Assembly (NCBI RefSeq): GCF_900635455.1
Contig: NZ_LR134116.1
Location: 3,348,001 to 3,412,000, forward strand
Source: Yersinia intermedia
GTDB lineage: Bacteria > Pseudomonadota > Gammaproteobacteria > Enterobacterales > Enterobacteriaceae
DNA length: 64,000 nt
Direction: 5' to 3'
The notes under the pieces were generated by a model, which was not told the origin of the DNA, did no database searches, and saw only the letters and a program-made list of their open reading frames with translations. Below are positions 15,686 to 23,287 of the stretch, in pieces. Positions within the stretch are counted from its first letter, which is position 1; each line of letters begins with the position of its first letter. Position numbers and translations under genes: made by a program.

Positions 15686-16074
15686 GCGGGTATCTCGATA
15701 TGAGGCGCGTCCAGAAACTTAGCTGGCTTGTCATTCGGATTGTCTGTCCAACTGATACCAAAACGCAGCTTAACGCCTAACTCTTTACCTGCGCGGTGCA
15801 TGGCATCCAATACCGGCAACCAGCATTTATAATCATTCCAGTCGGCCCCTGTAGGTAACAGGTCAACCGCATTGCCGGAAATATGACGGCTGTTCATGGT
15901 CTGGCTTTTACCAGTGGCCACCAGCTCTTTTTGCCGTTCTACCGCGCGCACCCCTTCAATCACCGTAAAATCAACAGTGGTAATCTCAATGGCCCGGCGA
16001 ACCACTTTTACTAGGGCAGCATTTACCCCTTCGAGGTTTTTCTCACTGCGCTTACTAAAGCGGAAATTAGACAT
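15682..16074 (-). CDS. M15-family endolysin (L-alanyl-D-glutamate peptidase type)
   Basis: 130 residues of the VanY/M15 zinc peptidase fold. SRHISGNAVDLLP supplies the His and Asp ligands and HIEIPA the second His; a Glu/Asp general base is expected near DAPH. It cuts peptidoglycan stem peptides once holins open the membrane. ATG 16074 follows AGAGG. It overlaps the holin stop upstream and the Rz start downstream. Confidence 0.9.
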   Translation of the reverse strand: MSNFRFSKRSEKNLEGVNAALVKVVRRAIEITTVDFTVIEGVRAVERQKELVATGKSQTMNSRHISGNAVDLLPTGADWNDYKCWLPVLDAMHRAGKELGVKLRFGISWTDNPNDKPAKFLDAPHIEIPA

Positions 16075-16360
16075 TGCCACCTCTCTTTACCTTAAATAGC
16101 TGCACTACGTTGCCCTTAGCCCTCAACACAAGCAGGCAGAGCACGATGTTGATAAATAGCTCAGCGGGATCCGTAGTTCCCTCATAAGCTCCAAGCGCGA
16201 TACGGATCGCTACTGAACCGGTAGCAAACATCAACCCCCACGCCAGATATGCGCCCCAGCGAACGTATTCGGTGCCATTGCGGCGAAATGAGAAAACACG
16301 GATAAAAATCACTGCACAGACGACAGCATTGATTAGCGTTTCAGGATCATGAGTCACCAT
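16067..16360 (-). CDS. Putative three-TM holin
   Basis: 97 residues from ATG 16360, chosen for the GAGGGGG site; the frame is open for twelve more codons upstream. Three hydrophobic segments (about residues 10-26, 37-55 and 66-82) and a basic C-terminus fit the putative 3TM holin family. It lies directly before the endolysin. Which of the two membrane proteins here is holin and which is antiholin cannot be told from sequence. Confidence 0.78.
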   Translation of the reverse strand: MVTHDPETLINAVVCAVIFIRVFSFRRNGTEYVRWGAYLAWGLMFATGSVAIRIALGAYEGTTDPAELFINIVLCLLVLRAKGNVVQLFKVKRGGNV

Positions 16361-16721
16361 CGCTGCCCCCTCTTTTTTTAAAGAATCCACCACCACTGTT
16401 GATCATCATCAGCACGCGAATGACACAACCAGCGGCCAGTAATGCACCCGCAGCATCCGCGCCCCGGTCGTAACCAGCCGGAAGGAAATCAACAATCCAA
16501 GCTGCTGCGGGTTTGTACATCGTCAGGCCTGCCGTGAAGCTGCCGATCGCCAAGATTATGCGGGAACGAATGCCATACTCTGAGGCGGAAACAACAAACA
16601 GGATCGCGCCTGCAAAAGCGCCCAACACGACATCAGCCGGTAACCCAGCGAAAAACGTCATGACTGCAACACCCGTTACCGCCCCGCCCGCCACCGTTGT
16701 GGTAGTCACAGGCTCTGCCAT
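16347..16721 (-). CDS. Second holin-like membrane protein
   Basis: 124 residues with three or four hydrophobic segments (TVAGGAVTGVAVMTFFAGLP, then VVLGAFAGAILFVV) and a charged C-terminus, FFKKRGGSDGDS. It matches the pattern of a putative phage holin family found next to 3TM holins. AAAGGAG precedes ATG 16721. It is the first gene of the lysis cassette proper. Confidence 0.78.
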   Translation of the reverse strand: MAEPVTTTTVAGGAVTGVAVMTFFAGLPADVVLGAFAGAILFVVSASEYGIRSRIILAIGSFTAGLTMYKPAAAWIVDFLPAGYDRGADAAGALLAAGCVIRVLMMINSGGGFFKKRGGSDGDS

Positions 16722-16890
16722 ATGTGCTCCTTTGTTCGCTCAGCGAACGCCGGGCGGTATAAGTAAAAGGCCACGTATTAGCGCGGAGGCCCGACATTGA
16801 TAAATTGAAGAATTTAGCCCACCAGTGCAGCCACTCATCTGTTAATAGTGTGTGTGGAGTTGATTGGGTGACTAGCGAGCTAAAACTGAA

Positions 16891-16912
16891 AAGGCCCACC
16901 GAAGTGAGCCTT
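16891..16912 (-). terminator. Terminator upstream of the lysis cassette
   Basis: On the minus strand AAGGCTCAC-TTCG-GTGGGCCTT is followed by TTCAGTTTT. The UUCG-loop hairpin ends transcription coming from the small gene upstream, so lysis gene expression should need Q. Confidence 0.75.
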
Positions 16913-16928
16913 AAACTTGATTACTGAA

Positions 16929-17048
16929 TTATTTAGCAAATTTCTCAGCTTCTTCGCGAGTAGTGATGAAGCTTTCGCCAAGGCCAATCGCAATCAATAT
17001 TCCTACGATATAGCCCGCCAGCTTACTGTTTAAAATCTTCTTGAACAT
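16929..17048 (-). CDS. 39-residue single-TM protein
   Basis: MFKKILNSKLAGYIVGILIA followed by IGLGESFITTREEAEKFAK is encoded from ATG 17048 with a strong TTGGAGG ribosome site. It has one membrane segment (about residues 9-24), a basic N-terminus and a charged C-terminal helix. It sits directly upstream of the lysis terminator and holins. It may be a lysis regulator or superinfection protein; no family is known to me. Confidence 0.7.
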   Translation of the reverse strand: MFKKILNSKLAGYIVGILIAIGLGESFITTREEAEKFAK

Positions 17049-17293
17049 AGAACCTCCAATTTAGAGGAGTAATCATTCTATGCCCTTTTAATCATTTGTA
17101 AAATGTCGTGTATTCACCACATTCGGCTAATTCTACATAGGGGATAATCCCGCATGTAAAAAAGCCCTCGAGCTATTAACTCAAGAACTTGAATAGTTGC
17201 CGGTCTTTCCCGGCTGTCACTGCGTACAAGTGAAATATGCTCAGTTTCTTTTGGACAGATGACCCTGGATGTCAGCCTGAGCATATCTCGAAA

Positions 17294-17563
17294 TTAGTAT
17301 AAGCGAGATTTTCGCTGATCTTCAAATTTATTACTCACATCGATGTCGTCAGGCAGCAAGACCCATGCGACATAGAAATCATGCGGAGTCAGCTCACTCA
17401 TGAGCCAAGTATAAATACCGGCATAGCCATCGGAGTCACGCACATAGCCAATATGGTAACCATCGCAGGGATTGAGCAGTAAAACTGTTTTACCGTCCAT
17501 ATCAGGCTTTGGCTTCTCGTCTGCTGGATGAAATACCAAACTATCAGTGGACAGTTTCGACAT
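17294..17563 (-). CDS. Small phage protein of unknown function (89 aa)
   Basis: 89 residues with a TGAGGA ribosome site. The core (TVLLLNPCDGYHIGYVRDSD, then FYVAWVLLPDD) resembles the DUF551-like pattern of short phage proteins with a W-rich centre, but I cannot assign it firmly. A strong terminator lies just upstream, so it has a separate promoter or depends on read-through. Confidence 0.65.
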   Translation of the reverse strand: MSKLSTDSLVFHPADEKPKPDMDGKTVLLLNPCDGYHIGYVRDSDGYAGIYTWLMSELTPHDFYVAWVLLPDDIDVSNKFEDQRKSRLY

Positions 17564-17583
17564 TGTGAGTCCTCAGAAACGAC

Positions 17584-17610
17584 AAAACCCCGCAAAAAGC
17601 GAGGTTTTTT
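17584..17610. terminator. Bidirectional terminator at the edge of the moron region
   Basis: ACAAAACCCCGC-AAAAA-GCGAGGTTTTTT has a 6-bp stem (one mismatch) with T runs readable on either strand. It separates the divergent moron genes from the minus-strand late genes. Confidence 0.75.
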
Positions 17611-17853
17611 GAATTGTGTAAGCTACGTGACTAAGTAACCACTCTTAGCAGAATAATAGGTAAATTTCGTAACGAATAGCTTTTTATACGATTTTTGTAT
17701 TCTTTCATACTTATTCTGGTACCCATTGTACTCTGGACTCAGTCAGCTCGGTGCCAGGAACTGGCATTCTAAATTAACCTCGCCCTTCAGCCTGTGAGGA
17801 TGAGACCAGACGTTATTTTTGCAATGTTGATGTTTACCCACTAAGGAAAAAGC

Positions 17854-18186
17854 ATGTTTATCGCAGTATATATGTTATGGATTATTGGCTTCGTTACCGC
17901 CTTCGCCGTTTATATGACGTACATGAACGCTGTTTTTGCAAAAGCTAAGGCGTCGGGTGATGTTCGGCGCGCAACTGAACCGCTTATGATCGAAAATCGC
18001 CGATTGCGCGTCTTGTTGGGTCTTCAAAACAGCCGCGCACGCCATCTGGCTCGCCTGTATCAAAAAGGCGATAATATGAGCCTGGTAATCGAACTGCTAA
18101 ACCATGAAACTGAGCCGTTTTATCGAGATTGGGAGATTGACGCTAACATCCGCGCTACAAACAATCCCTTCGTGAAGGGAATATGA
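17854..18186 (+). CDS. Small membrane protein in moron region (110 aa)
   Basis: A plus-strand gene with AAGGAAAAA before the ATG. Residues 2-25 form one membrane segment (FIAVYMLWIIGFVTAFAVYM); the rest is a charged helical domain (RRATEPLMIENRRLRVLLGL). Its orientation is opposite to the phage late genes, which suggests expression in the lysogen. Function is unknown; superinfection exclusion is one possibility. Confidence 0.7.
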   Translation: MFIAVYMLWIIGFVTAFAVYMTYMNAVFAKAKASGDVRRATEPLMIENRRLRVLLGLQNSRARHLARLYQKGDNMSLVIELLNHETEPFYRDWEIDANIRATNNPFVKGI

Positions 18187-18286
18187 ACATGAGCTACGAA
18201 TCGGATTGGTTGACTAATATAAGCACGAACGCGGTATTATAACTTCCAGAGAAAAATATAAACTAAGTAATGATGCGAGAAAAATC

Positions 18287-18664
18287 ATGAAAAGAGAGGA
18301 ATTATTCAGCTACGCACGGGAGCATTTTAAATCTGAGCCCGAATATCTCTGGAGCAAGCTGCCGAGCTATGCAGTACTTCGGCATCACGATGGAAAGAAA
18401 TGGTTCGGTATCGTGATGAATGTCCCTGGTACTAAGCTGGGTCTAAAGACGGATGATGAGTTAGATATACTCGAAGTGAAAGTCAGGCCGGAATACATCG
18501 GCTCATTACGTAAAAAAGATGGCATCTTACCCGCTTATCACATGAACAAAGAGCACTGGGTCAGCGTACTTCTTTCCAGTTCGCTATCTCCCAACGAAAT
18601 ACACGAGTTGCTCGCAGATAGCCATGGGTTGACCTCCTGTAAAAATATATCAAGACGGCGTTAA
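18287..18664 (+). CDS. MmcQ/YjbR family protein
   Basis: 125 residues with the MmcQ/YjbR pattern: an N-terminal helix, W-S-K-L-P, then HHDGKKWFGIVMNVPGTKLG and a C-terminal helix pair (LSPNEIHELLADSHGLT). The fold resembles CyaY and DNA-binding proteins, and the cellular role is unknown. It lies on the plus strand between the membrane protein and the PEP-mutase-like gene, as cargo. Confidence 0.85.
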   Translation: MKREELFSYAREHFKSEPEYLWSKLPSYAVLRHHDGKKWFGIVMNVPGTKLGLKTDDELDILEVKVRPEYIGSLRKKDGILPAYHMNKEHWVSVLLSSSLSPNEIHELLADSHGLTSCKNISRRR

Positions 18665-18861
18665 TGAAAGAGATGGACCCATACTAAAAACAATACACTC
18701 TAAATAATATTTATTATTTTATGACCATTATGGATGCAAAAGTGCTTATGTCTTCAGCGAGCACTGATCTTCCGCTTTTCGCTCACAGCGGACCTTCAGC
18801 TTCGTTAACACGTCCGCTCCGTGCCAGGAACGGACTCAATGTAATGCTATCCATCAAATCC

Positions 18862-19080
18862 TTATTCAATGCGTTCCACATTTGGATGACGCTCGGTTGC
18901 GGCTTCATGGAAAATGTCACCCAGCCAGCCGGCAATCTCGCCTTCCGTCATATCGTCTGGTATAGCGATGTCATAGAGTCGAGAAAACTTTCTCTCCGTC
19001 AGGTCAGCACGAAATACCAGCCATCGTTCATTCTTACGTTGAACGCCAATATGCCGCCCAAAAACGTTATATATCAACAT
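18862..19080 (-). CDS. Small conserved protein, possibly DUF7661
   Basis: 72 residues from ATG 19080 (MLIYNVFGRHIGVQRKNERW), which has GGAG eight bases upstream; the frame opens two codons earlier. The pattern of an N-terminal FGR strand, IPDDMTEGEIAGWLGDIFHE and a final HPNVERIE suggests the DUF7661 family, recalled from memory. It is the only minus-strand gene inside the moron block. No function is known. Confidence 0.65.
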   Translation of the reverse strand: MLIYNVFGRHIGVQRKNERWLVFRADLTERKFSRLYDIAIPDDMTEGEIAGWLGDIFHEAATERHPNVERIE

Positions 19081-19543
19081 ATGCAATCTCCGATCATACT
19101 AATGAATCCCTGAATCTATGATATATACGTCAGAGCAGGCCAGCGAGTAAATCGTACATATATGAAAGGCCAACGTCCGCTGTTCGCTCATAGCGAACCT
19201 TATGACCTTGCTTTTTGTCTGCTCTGTGCCCAGGCGGTGTGAAAACCCTAACCAAAAACTGAAGTGCGTGTGGCTATGCAAAATCTGGAATCGAGCTACT
19301 GGTCAACAACGTCAAATTTTACGTAGGCGCTCATTTTTTGCCTCTGCACTTGACCGTTTCTGCAATCACTAACGTTTTCACACAGCCTGTGCCAGAAGAG
19401 GACGTTCTAGCACCAGCTATGTTAATCAAAAACGAGCAGATCAGTTCTTATAGCGGTTTAAAAAAATGGTCGTCTAATTTTCGGTTGTGAGTGTTTCATC
19501 GGATGTTCTAGATTCATCCTGTACTTTATTAAAGGAGATAATC

Positions 19544-20320
19544 ATGAACTTCACGGAACTTCACCATCAAAACAAACCATTACTCATCGCCAATGTCTGG
19601 GATGCTGCTAGTGCAATTATGGCGCACCAGTCGGGCTATCAGGCCATGGGTACTTCAAGTGCAGCGATTGCCGCAACGTTAGGTTACGAAGATGGAGAAG
19701 CAATGTCTTTTGATGAATTGCTCTACATTGTCACACGTATCCAATCCGTCAGTAGCCTACCATTAAGTGTTGATGTAGAAGCGGGATTTGGTGGCACAAC
19801 TGATGAGATAACGACCAATCTTAAACGTCTCGCGCAGCTTGGAGTTGTTGGTATAAATCTTGAGGACAGCAGAATTGTTAACGGTGTCAGACAACTTGAT
19901 GATGCGGTTGCATTTTCCAGTCAATTAAAAGAGATTCGCAATGCGTTGAACAACGAGAGTTATCAACTATTTCTTAATATCCGTACTGATACATACCTGC
20001 TTAATCATGAACATGCTTTACAGGAAACGCTTTTACGTGGCCGACTTTATGAAGCATCGGGGGCAAACGGGCTTTTTGTCCCATGTCTGACGTCAGAAAA
20101 AGATATTGAGACCTTTTCCAAAGAGCTTAATATTCCATTAAATGTCATGTGTATGCCAGATCTTCCCACGTTCGAAAGGCTGGGGAAAATGGGTGTAAGT
20201 CGCATTTCTATGGGAAGTTTCGTTCATTCAGCCATTCAATCGAAACTTAAAGATTTAATGCTACTTATCCAGTCGCAGCAAACATTTGCAGGAGTTTTCA
20301 TTGATGAAAGTTCTCGATAA
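19544..20320 (+). CDS. Isocitrate lyase/PEP mutase superfamily protein
   Basis: About 258 residues from ATG 19544, which has AAAGGAG nine bases upstream; the frame opens 19 codons earlier without a site. The TIM-barrel markers are present: LLIANVWDAASA, SVDVEAGFGG (Mg-binding Asp), GINLEDS, and LNIRTDTYL. The KKCGH loop of true isocitrate and methylisocitrate lyases is absent, so it belongs to the PEP-mutase-like branch with C-C or C-P lyase chemistry and an unknown substrate. Its 3' end overlaps ada by 17 bases, so the two genes form an operon. Confidence 0.87.
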   Translation: MNFTELHHQNKPLLIANVWDAASAIMAHQSGYQAMGTSSAAIAATLGYEDGEAMSFDELLYIVTRIQSVSSLPLSVDVEAGFGGTTDEITTNLKRLAQLGVVGINLEDSRIVNGVRQLDDAVAFSSQLKEIRNALNNESYQLFLNIRTDTYLLNHEHALQETLLRGRLYEASGANGLFVPCLTSEKDIETFSKELNIPLNVMCMPDLPTFERLGKMGVSRISMGSFVHSAIQSKLKDLMLLIQSQQTFAGVFIDESSR

Positions 20321-21350
20321 TGCCCAGTGCAATGTCTGGTATCAGGCATTACTTGAGCGCGCTTCGGAGTATACAGGGGTGTTTTTCGTTGGTGTCAAAA
20401 CAACGGGGGTATTTTGTATTTCGGTATGTCGGGCGAGGAAACCAAAACGTGAGAATGTCGAGTTCTATAAAGATTTTAAATCTGCTCTAGATGCAGGTTT
20501 TCGCCCCTGCAAAGTGTGCCGACCCACTGAAAATGCGCACACAGCTCCGTTTTTTATCGAACAAGCACTTGAACTCGTGCGCGCTAACCCTAAAACACGA
20601 ATAAGCGACACTGCGCTACGTAAGCACGATGTCAGCCCCGAGCGGGTACGACGCTGGTTTCTACAAAACCACGGTATTACCTTCCAGGCATTTCAACGAA
20701 TGCAGCGGGTGAATATCGCACTTCAGGAGCTAAAAGGTGGGTCCGCAGCCACCGATGTGGCTTTTGATAATGGCTACGAATCATTGAGCGGTTTTGCTTA
20801 TACCTATAAGCGACTTACGGGTGTTGCTCCAACAGAGCAGACTCAGATAATTATAATTCAACGATTTACCACGACCCTAGGCCCAATGTTCGTCTGTGCT
20901 ACGGAACGTGGAGTTTGCCTGCTGGAGTTTACCGACCGCCGAATGCTGGAGACGGAATTCCGTGATCTCCAACGTTTGCTGAATGCTCGAATAATGTCAG
21001 GGGAGAATAGCCACACCCGACAAACGGAAAAAGAGATTTGTGAATATTTTTCCGGAACGCGACAACAGTTTGAGCTCACGCTCGATGCTCCAGGCAGTGA
21101 TTTTCAACGCTCCGTCTGGCAGGGGCTAAGTGCTGTTCCTTATGGACAAACGTCACACTATCAAGCTCTTTCCGGGCAGATTGGAAAACCTAACGCAGTA
21201 CGAGCGGTGGCCGCCGCAAATGGAGCAAACCGAATAGCTATAGTTATTCCTTGCCACAGAGTCATCGGCAAGGATGGTTCGATGACCGGTTACGGCGGGG
21301 GCATCGCGCGCAAAGAATGGCTAATCGAACATGAACGAAAACATCGCTGA
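20304..21350 (+). CDS. ada: Bifunctional Ada: DNA methyltransferase and transcription activator
   Basis: About 348 residues from ATG 20304, with GGAG upstream inside the previous gene. All three Ada parts are visible. The zinc-Cys domain (GVFCISVC and FRPCKVCRP, four Cys) takes methyl groups from phosphotriesters. An AraC-type helix-turn-helix spans about residues 90-185. The C-terminal O6-methylguanine transferase has its active Cys in IPCHRVIGKDG. It repairs alkylated DNA and activates its own regulon. Location inside a prophage, in the order lyase then ada, points to lysogenic-conversion cargo. Confidence 0.92.
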   Translation: MKVLDNAQCNVWYQALLERASEYTGVFFVGVKTTGVFCISVCRARKPKRENVEFYKDFKSALDAGFRPCKVCRPTENAHTAPFFIEQALELVRANPKTRISDTALRKHDVSPERVRRWFLQNHGITFQAFQRMQRVNIALQELKGGSAATDVAFDNGYESLSGFAYTYKRLTGVAPTEQTQIIIIQRFTTTLGPMFVCATERGVCLLEFTDRRMLETEFRDLQRLLNARIMSGENSHTRQTEKEICEYFSGTRQQFELTLDAPGSDFQRSVWQGLSAVPYGQTSHYQALSGQIGKPNAVRAVAAANGANRIAIVIPCHRVIGKDGSMTGYGGGIARKEWLIEHERKHR

Positions 21351-21499
21351 TAGACAGATACCAGCTGACGGCTAAAACTAAACAGGATGGTGAAAGCTGA
21401 GTTTGGCACTTGGCTATCCATGTGCCGCCCTGTTAACTCGATCTGATTGTAAGGTCCACTTCTCGCCCTTAACCGACGCTAATATTTATCCAATCCTTG

Positions 21500-21925
21500 C
21501 TACAGAGCATTGTCAGAACAGGTCTGATACAGTTTTGTACTATCAGATTTATGCGTCCACTCATCCATTTCTAACTTAGCCCCAGCCATAATCAAACAGG
21601 CATCTACAAAAGTTTCAGCCAGCATGAGTTTTAACCGAATCTTACCCTCTGAGCATTTATGCTTCCTGGCAATCGCTGACTTTGATATACCCTTTTTATA
21701 ATGCTGCTCTATCAGATTATACTCTTCGCTGCGTCCTGCCTTTTTTAGCCTGCCTATAGCAGTATCGACTAACAACCCATCATTATCACAGCACGACAAC
21801 CGTGATTTTGTGGTACTGGGTAACAGACCTTTAAATCCTGCTGCAATGGGGGAGTAACCTACGCCACTATCTTCATTTGCTGCCCAACCGCCCCAGCGTT
21901 CTAATACCAATTGAATATCACGCAT
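21500..21925 (-). CDS. Antitermination protein Q-like
   Basis: 141 residues starting MRDIQLVLERWGGWAANEDS, the hallmark of a lambdoid Q family (PF06530 type). A helix-turn-helix-like segment (KKGISKSAIARKHKCSEGKI) follows. Q lets RNA polymerase ignore terminators and read the late operon. Its position before the moron, lysis and head genes is canonical. The late operon holds several intrinsic terminators that would require it. Confidence 0.87.
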   Translation of the reverse strand: MRDIQLVLERWGGWAANEDSGVGYSPIAAGFKGLLPSTTKSRLSCCDNDGLLVDTAIGRLKKAGRSEEYNLIEQHYKKGISKSAIARKHKCSEGKIRLKLMLAETFVDACLIMAGAKLEMDEWTHKSDSTKLYQTCSDNAL

Positions 21926-21964
21926 ATTATGGATACCCCTCTGAATCTCTGAACGTTACCCAAT

Positions 21965-21995
21965 AAAAAAGCGAGCCGTATTTAATATACGACTC
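21965..21995 (-). terminator. Terminator between early operon and Q
   Basis: On the minus strand GAGTCGTAT-ATTAA-ATACGGCTC (one mismatch) is followed by GC and TTTTTT. It should end the early transcript before Q. The opposite strand has a fortuitous T7-promoter-like stretch that I do not consider functional. Confidence 0.75.
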
Positions 21996-22186
21996 ACTAT
22001 TTATATTGATTAGCTATGTAGATATATTACCATAAATCGTAACGATAAATGAGTAAATAACGGCAATATCTTCCATGATGGCAGCACGTTAGGCGACGTT
22101 AATTGAATTATTTAACAAAGTTAATTCTTAGCGGTGCATTCATCACCAGATCCCCGTCTATTCCAATGCTTCTGCTTTTGCATCCC

Positions 22187-23179
22187 CTATACGCACTCAT
22201 GCACGCCTATCAAATTCAGATATACCGCATCATTATCTGAACCTGAAAAACTCTGATGTCGCTCACTTTGCAAATACCATTTCAATACCTCCAGTGCCTC
22301 TCGTTGATGGCGAGGACGGATGATTTCAAGCTTCTTATCAAGATAGGTTTCACGGTCAGATATAGGCCCCTCACAATCATAACCATATCCACCAGGGTCC
22401 ATTTCTTTGCAAGCAGCATTACGCACCGTATATAACCATTGCCAATACTGAAATTCTCTTACAACATCAGACAGTGTATGAGGTTCTGGTAAAACCCCAG
22501 CGAACCCCTTTGACGCTTGCGCTCGCAGGTCCCATACATCAGTAACTCGCTTACCCTCAATACATCCCTTCTTTTTTTCCTCAGGTGTCCAGCCAAAATC
22601 ATTATCATAAATATCACCACAGACCATCTCCATGAGTTGTTCGGCTCTAGTAGGCTCCAGTGCTGCCTCATAGCTGCCAAATGTACCCCTGACCTCTGCT
22701 GCGCGGGAATATTGTGTTCTGGCTCGGTCGATATAATGCTGTGGGTCGCCCATCATCATTGTCGAAAAACTGGCAGTCCATCCCGCACCATTCGCTTCCA
22801 AATAACGAGTGTAATTATCACGAGCATCTTTGGGGGAGATAGTCAGTTTGTGCAAAGCTTCCTCTGCCGCTGCAATATGTCCAGGCACACCGGTATTGAT
22901 AACTTCCAACACCCATAAATAGGCGTCGGTCTGCCTGTCTCCCGTAATACGCCGCTGTACAGGTAACGGCTTTGGCACTATAAGTGCGGTGCTGTATTGC
23001 TTCTCTGGTATCTCAAACATCGCTGTATGCTCGGGATTATCAGCAAATAACCCCGACCGCTTACAGGCGCGTTTGACCGTGCTCAAATTCAAATTAGTCA
23101 TATCGGCTATCCGTTTATAACCGATGCCTGATTGTTTAAGCCGAAATACCTCAGCACGTAATTCTTTTGTCATTCTCAT
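22187..23179 (-). CDS. Phage protein with N-terminal helix-turn-helix, unknown function
   Basis: About 330 residues from the ATG at 23179, chosen because AGGG lies ten bases upstream; the frame opens 19 codons earlier. Residues 3-40 form a resolvase-like helix-turn-helix (ELRAEVFRLKQSGIGYKRIA). The rest is helical with several Trp and Tyr, and I recognise no family. It lies between the primase and Q, where lambdoid phages keep late-early genes such as ninB-ninG. DNA binding is inferred from the N-terminus only. Confidence 0.75.
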   Translation of the reverse strand: MRMTKELRAEVFRLKQSGIGYKRIADMTNLNLSTVKRACKRSGLFADNPEHTAMFEIPEKQYSTALIVPKPLPVQRRITGDRQTDAYLWVLEVINTGVPGHIAAAEEALHKLTISPKDARDNYTRYLEANGAGWTASFSTMMMGDPQHYIDRARTQYSRAAEVRGTFGSYEAALEPTRAEQLMEMVCGDIYDNDFGWTPEEKKKGCIEGKRVTDVWDLRAQASKGFAGVLPEPHTLSDVVREFQYWQWLYTVRNAACKEMDPGGYGYDCEGPISDRETYLDKKLEIIRPRHQREALEVLKWYLQSERHQSFSGSDNDAVYLNLIGVHECV

Positions 23180-23287
23180 GATATGCATACCCTGTATTCT
23201 TTTACTCTCTGTCAGGGCATTGGTGTAATACCCCACCAGAGAGAATGATTAATCCGATTCAGGTCAGTTCAAATGGAGGGAATCTGC

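Noticed and set aside
18721..19113. Plus-strand frame of 130 codons
   Set aside because: It is antisense to the better supported 72-residue gene at 18862-19080, which has a good ribosome site.
21987..22000. A 14-base match to the T7 promoter (ATACGACTCACTAT) on the plus strand
   Set aside because: It is the complement of one arm of a terminator hairpin, the +1 region does not match, and no T7-like polymerase gene is present.
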